Assembly: GCA_964574815.1 (NCBI GenBank) | Contig: CAZNPL010000070.1 | Span: 1 to 15,122, forward strand | DNA: 15,122 nucleotides | Direction of reading: 5' to 3' | From: CAZNPL01 sp964574815 | GTDB taxonomy: Bacteria > Planctomycetota > Phycisphaerae > UBA1845 | Part shown: piece after piece, positions 13,139 through 15,122 of the stretch | How the letters are laid out: the number at the start of each line of letters is the position of its first letter | How positions within the stretch are numbered: position 1 is the first letter of the stretch | Position numbers and translations under genes: made by a program | The notes under the pieces: model-generated | The model's input: only the letters and a program-made list of their open reading frames with translations | Told to the model about the DNA's origin: nothing | Databases searched by the model: none

Positions 13139-14248
13139 TCAGACGGCTCCTGGACGACATACACGCAAGTCGGACCAAGGCACGTGGACGTTGATCGATG
13201 AACCTCCAGCACCGGGCCCGTTCGGCCTGATTTCGATCGTTCGCCCGATTGGAAGCGGCGCCATCGGCCAGATGTGCCCGATGTCTTGCGTCACGAGCAC
13301 CGGCGGCCCTCCGCGCCCCAGTTGGAGCTTCAGACATGCCAGCGCTGAGTCCGTCATTTCTTTCTGCCCGTGACGGAATACCCCGACGAGAATCCCCTCA
13401 TAACGGCTTAACCACGCTTGGAGCGTCAGGTGTGCCAGCATGCGGTCAATCCGCTCCGGCAGCTCCCGCGTGTCCTCAATCAGCAGCCAGCGTCCGTTCG
13501 GCCGGAGCACGCGTCGATAGGGCGAGCTCAGCAGTGTGATCATCGTTGTCAGGTTGCCGCCGCCGACCTTGATTCGTCGCACTCGACGCAACGATCCGTG
13601 CACCTGTCGCAGAGTTATCGAGCGAACGCTCCCTTTCCCTTCGAGGACGCCGACGACGTCACGGAAGAAGCTGGCGAATTCGGCGCGGAATCTGTCTGTC
13701 GCCCACGCATCGGCGAACTCGTCGAGCGCGCGATCATCCGGCAGCGCTCGACCGGCCAGTTCCGTGGCGCGCTCCCGGGCATATTCCCGTAGTCCACACT
13801 TGACGAACCCGGGGCAATAGTCGTGGTAAGCGTATACTTTGGGGTAAGCCGCGGTGATGTTGAGCAGCGGCGTCAATTCGCTGAAACCGAACAACGCAAT
13901 CCGCTGCCGCCGGTCCCGCAGCACGTTGAAATCGATCCGCGGTAGAATTCGCGTCAGCCACGCGCCGCCGCGAAGGGCAATCGCCGCCGCGACCCGATCA
14001 TCAGCCAGTGTGCGTGTGATCTCGCGAGCCCGAGCGGCGTCGTCGAACCGGCCGCCTCGATCATCACACTCGTCGGCCTCAATCTGCGCCGTGTCGCCGG
14101 TGACGCGGTAGCCGTCCCCTACGGCGTTTTGGACAAGTTCGATGAGATCGCCGGCGTTCCGGCATCCCAGCGGCTCCAGCAAGGACTTGAAGGAACTTGC
14201 GATCGACCACAGCCGAATGATGGGTCTGCGCGAACGAGTGGATGACAT
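13139..14248 (-). CDS. S66-family LD-carboxypeptidase-like peptidase
   Basis: The 369-residue product resembles muramoyltetrapeptide carboxypeptidase, which trims the terminal D-alanine from murein tetrapeptides during peptidoglycan recycling. The family pattern is clear: FDDAARAREITRTLADDRVAAAIALRGG leading to the nucleophile Ser123 in GFSELT; GGNLTTMITLLSSPY (230-244); Glu258 in LLIEDTRELPERIDRML; and His325 in QDIGHIWPMAPLPIG. The Ser-Glu-His triad is intact. It is longer than typical LdcA proteins (about 300). The extra length lies mainly between residues 150 and 220, where a helical, charged insert precedes the second domain. No signal peptide is seen, which fits a cytoplasmic recycling enzyme. 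Its ATG is 1 nt past the stop of the BtpA-family gene and has no own Shine-Dalgarno, so translation is probably coupled. Some S66 members act on other amides, so the substrate is likely but unproven. Confidence 0.9.
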   Translation of the reverse strand: MSSTRSRRPIIRLWSIASSFKSLLEPLGCRNAGDLIELVQNAVGDGYRVTGDTAQIEADECDDRGGRFDDAARAREITRTLADDRVAAAIALRGGAWLTRILPRIDFNVLRDRRQRIALFGFSELTPLLNITAAYPKVYAYHDYCPGFVKCGLREYARERATELAGRALPDDRALDEFADAWATDRFRAEFASFFRDVVGVLEGKGSVRSITLRQVHGSLRRVRRIKVGGGNLTTMITLLSSPYRRVLRPNGRWLLIEDTRELPERIDRMLAHLTLQAWLSRYEGILVGVFRHGQKEMTDSALACLKLQLGRGGPPVLVTQDIGHIWPMAPLPIGRTIEIRPNGPGAGGSSINVHVPWSDLRVCRPGAV

Positions 14249-14249
14249 G

Positions 14250-15032
14250 TCAACCGCGTGCCGCTTTGACGAAAGCGGCCGCCCGGTCAGGGTCTACCGG
14301 CCGGTCAGGCCGACCCGCCTCTTTGATGTCCGTGCCGACGATCACGCCATCACACAACTGAAGAAGTTCCGTAACCGTTTCAACCTGCGCTCCACTTCCC
14401 ACGAGCACCGGCCGATCCGGCACCGCCTCTTTGACCTGCCGGATCTGCTCTTCATCCGCACCGCGACCTGTGGTGGAGCCGGAGACGATCAGCACGTCAG
14501 CCAAACCGCGGTAGGCCGTCTCCTCGGCGGCCAGCTTGATGTCGGGCTGGCTTACCGGTTTGGCGTGCTTCACGTGGACATCCGCAAAGATGCCCACGTC
14601 CGCACCGAGCTGATCCCGGTAAGCCAGCGTCTCGGCAGCACGACCCTCAACCCACCCTTGGTCCGTAGCCGAGACGCCGGTGTGCACGTTCACCCGGATG
14701 AAATCCGCCTCGGCCGCCACGGCGATCCCCAGAGCGGCTCGGGCGTCATTACGCAGCACATTGACCCCGATCCTCAGCGATGTCGCTTTTCGAACGCGGG
14801 CGGCCACAATTGCCATCGTCGCGACCCTCGCCGGATCCAACGGCTCGATGCTGAACGGCACATCACCGAAGTTCTCGATGATCACCCCATCGAAACCGGC
14901 TGTTTCGAGCACCGCCGCGTCGCGCACCGCACCCTGGACGATTGAATCGATCGAACGACGGGACTGGACACTGCCTGGCAGAGGCGGCAGGTGCGCCATG
15001 CCGATCAGGAAAGGTGTTCGCAATTCAAACAA
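14250..15032 (-). CDS. BtpA/SgcQ-family TIM-barrel protein
   Basis: The product has 260 residues and family length. Hallmarks are GMAHLPPLPGS (11-21), ENFGDVPF (53-60), RVNVHTGV with TDQGWVEG (113-130), ADVHVKHA (150-157), VSGSTTG (183-189), LVGSG (210-214) and GTDIKEAG (233-240). The last three resemble the phosphate-binding end of a (beta/alpha)8 barrel. BtpA was named for photosystem I accumulation in a cyanobacterium. In non-photosynthetic bacteria the family is of uncertain function, with a sugar-phosphate or nucleoside-related role suspected (SgcQ). The start is TTG 15032: it has GGAAGG 8 nt upstream, no in-frame ATG precedes it before a stop, and the next ATG lies inside the conserved GMAHLPPLPG motif. 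It is the first gene of a two-gene operon with the S66 peptidase, spaced by 1 nt. Confidence 0.95.
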   Translation of the reverse strand: MFELRTPFLIGMAHLPPLPGSVQSRRSIDSIVQGAVRDAAVLETAGFDGVIIENFGDVPFSIEPLDPARVATMAIVAARVRKATSLRIGVNVLRNDARAALGIAVAAEADFIRVNVHTGVSATDQGWVEGRAAETLAYRDQLGADVGIFADVHVKHAKPVSQPDIKLAAEETAYRGLADVLIVSGSTTGRGADEEQIRQVKEAVPDRPVLVGSGAQVETVTELLQLCDGVIVGTDIKEAGRPDRPVDPDRAAAFVKAARG

Positions 15033-15040
15033 GGGTCCGA

Positions 15041-15046
15041 CCTTCC
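15041..15046 (-). promoter_or_regulatory. Ribosome binding site deciding the TTG start of the BtpA-family gene
   Basis: GGAAGG on the minus strand lies 8 nt before TTG 15032. An in-frame TGA lies a few codons further upstream, so no ATG alternative exists ahead of the conserved N-terminus. Confidence 0.75.
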
Positions 15047-15055
15047 AACGCCATC

Positions 15056-15064
15056 CTCATAGCA
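15056..15064 (-). promoter_or_regulatory. Weak extended -10 candidate for the BtpA-S66 operon
   Basis: On the minus strand TGC-TATGAG resembles an extended -10 element (TGnTATAAT, 4 of 6 in the hexamer). A TTGATC lies upstream, but only 14 nt away. A start near 15049 would leave a short leader containing the GGAAGG site. The inverted repeat at 15077-15101 would then overlap the -35 region. Confidence 0.25.
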
Positions 15065-15076
15065 TCCTAGTCCCTG

Positions 15077-15101
15077 ATCAAGCGTGATTGGTTCGCTTGA
15101 T
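15077..15101. promoter_or_regulatory. 8+8 bp inverted repeat upstream of the BtpA-S66 operon
   Basis: ATCAAGCG (15077-15084) and CGCTTGAT (15094-15101) are perfect reverse complements separated by 9 nt. Centre-to-centre arm spacing is 17 nt, which is less than two helical turns. No T run follows on either strand, so a terminator is less likely than an operator or leader hairpin. It lies 45-69 nt upstream of the TTG start. Confidence 0.45.
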
Positions 15102-15122
15102 TTCAAAAAAGTACTCGAAATG

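Noticed and set aside
12411..13373. 320-codon plus-strand open frame overlapping the phosphatase C-terminus
   Set aside because: It is out of phase with the intact SpoIIE catalytic domain, Arg-rich, and without recognisable motifs.
14142..14945. 267-codon plus-strand open frame antisense to the BtpA-family gene
   Set aside because: The minus-strand BtpA motifs are unambiguous. The plus-strand reading is a shadow with no homology-like features.

Overview
The window looks like a GC-rich planctomycete chromosome, most likely of the Phycisphaerae or a relative. The evidence is a giant lipoprotein carrying DCNxNGxPDxC-type and thrombospondin-3 motifs, which are common in secreted proteins of that group, a TM2-zinc-ribbon protein, a lone rnpA, and intergenic DNA built from short degenerate repeat modules. 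This assignment is inferred from protein style, not from a marker gene. Ten protein genes are supported. I saw no tRNA, rRNA, CRISPR array or insertion sequence.

Layout: 1-780 is a non-coding mosaic of interspersed repeat modules (CCTTCGTG octamers, CAGTTNT heptamers, a CCAAACGAAnCC element and a GAGCCGGGAGCG element). It is followed by folD (+). Convergent to folD, with a 3-nt gap, is an exported TPR-like protein gene (-). The divergent rnpA (+) encodes the RNase P protein. A 1527-residue mosaic lipoprotein gene (-) fills 3738-8321. Next on the minus strand are a TM2-domain/zinc-ribbon membrane protein and a small winged-helix regulator. The regulator is divergent from a PLP-dependent aminotransferase (+), which is followed by a membrane-bound Cache-HAMP-SpoIIE phosphatase (+). 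At the right end a tight two-gene minus-strand operon encodes a BtpA/SgcQ-family TIM-barrel protein and an S66-type LD-carboxypeptidase.

How the genes relate: folD and rnpA are housekeeping genes. The mosaic lipoprotein is a calcium-binding, multi-domain surface or periplasmic protein with fifteen beta-helix coils. The small regulator and the aminotransferase share an intergenic region with back-to-back promoter-like sequences that overlap at their -35 hexamers, plus a 14-bp inverted repeat placed like an operator; this is the best candidate regulatory unit. The phosphatase probably senses an extracytoplasmic ligand and acts on a partner-switching anti-anti-sigma factor encoded elsewhere. The BtpA-S66 pair has its own ribosome site, a weak promoter and an upstream 8+8 bp inverted repeat.

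I did not find a clearly new defence or biosynthetic system. The most unusual features are the modular repeat region, which has no stop triplet in any forward frame for 720 nt, the shared -35/operator arrangement at 9725-9775, and the architecture of the mosaic lipoprotein.
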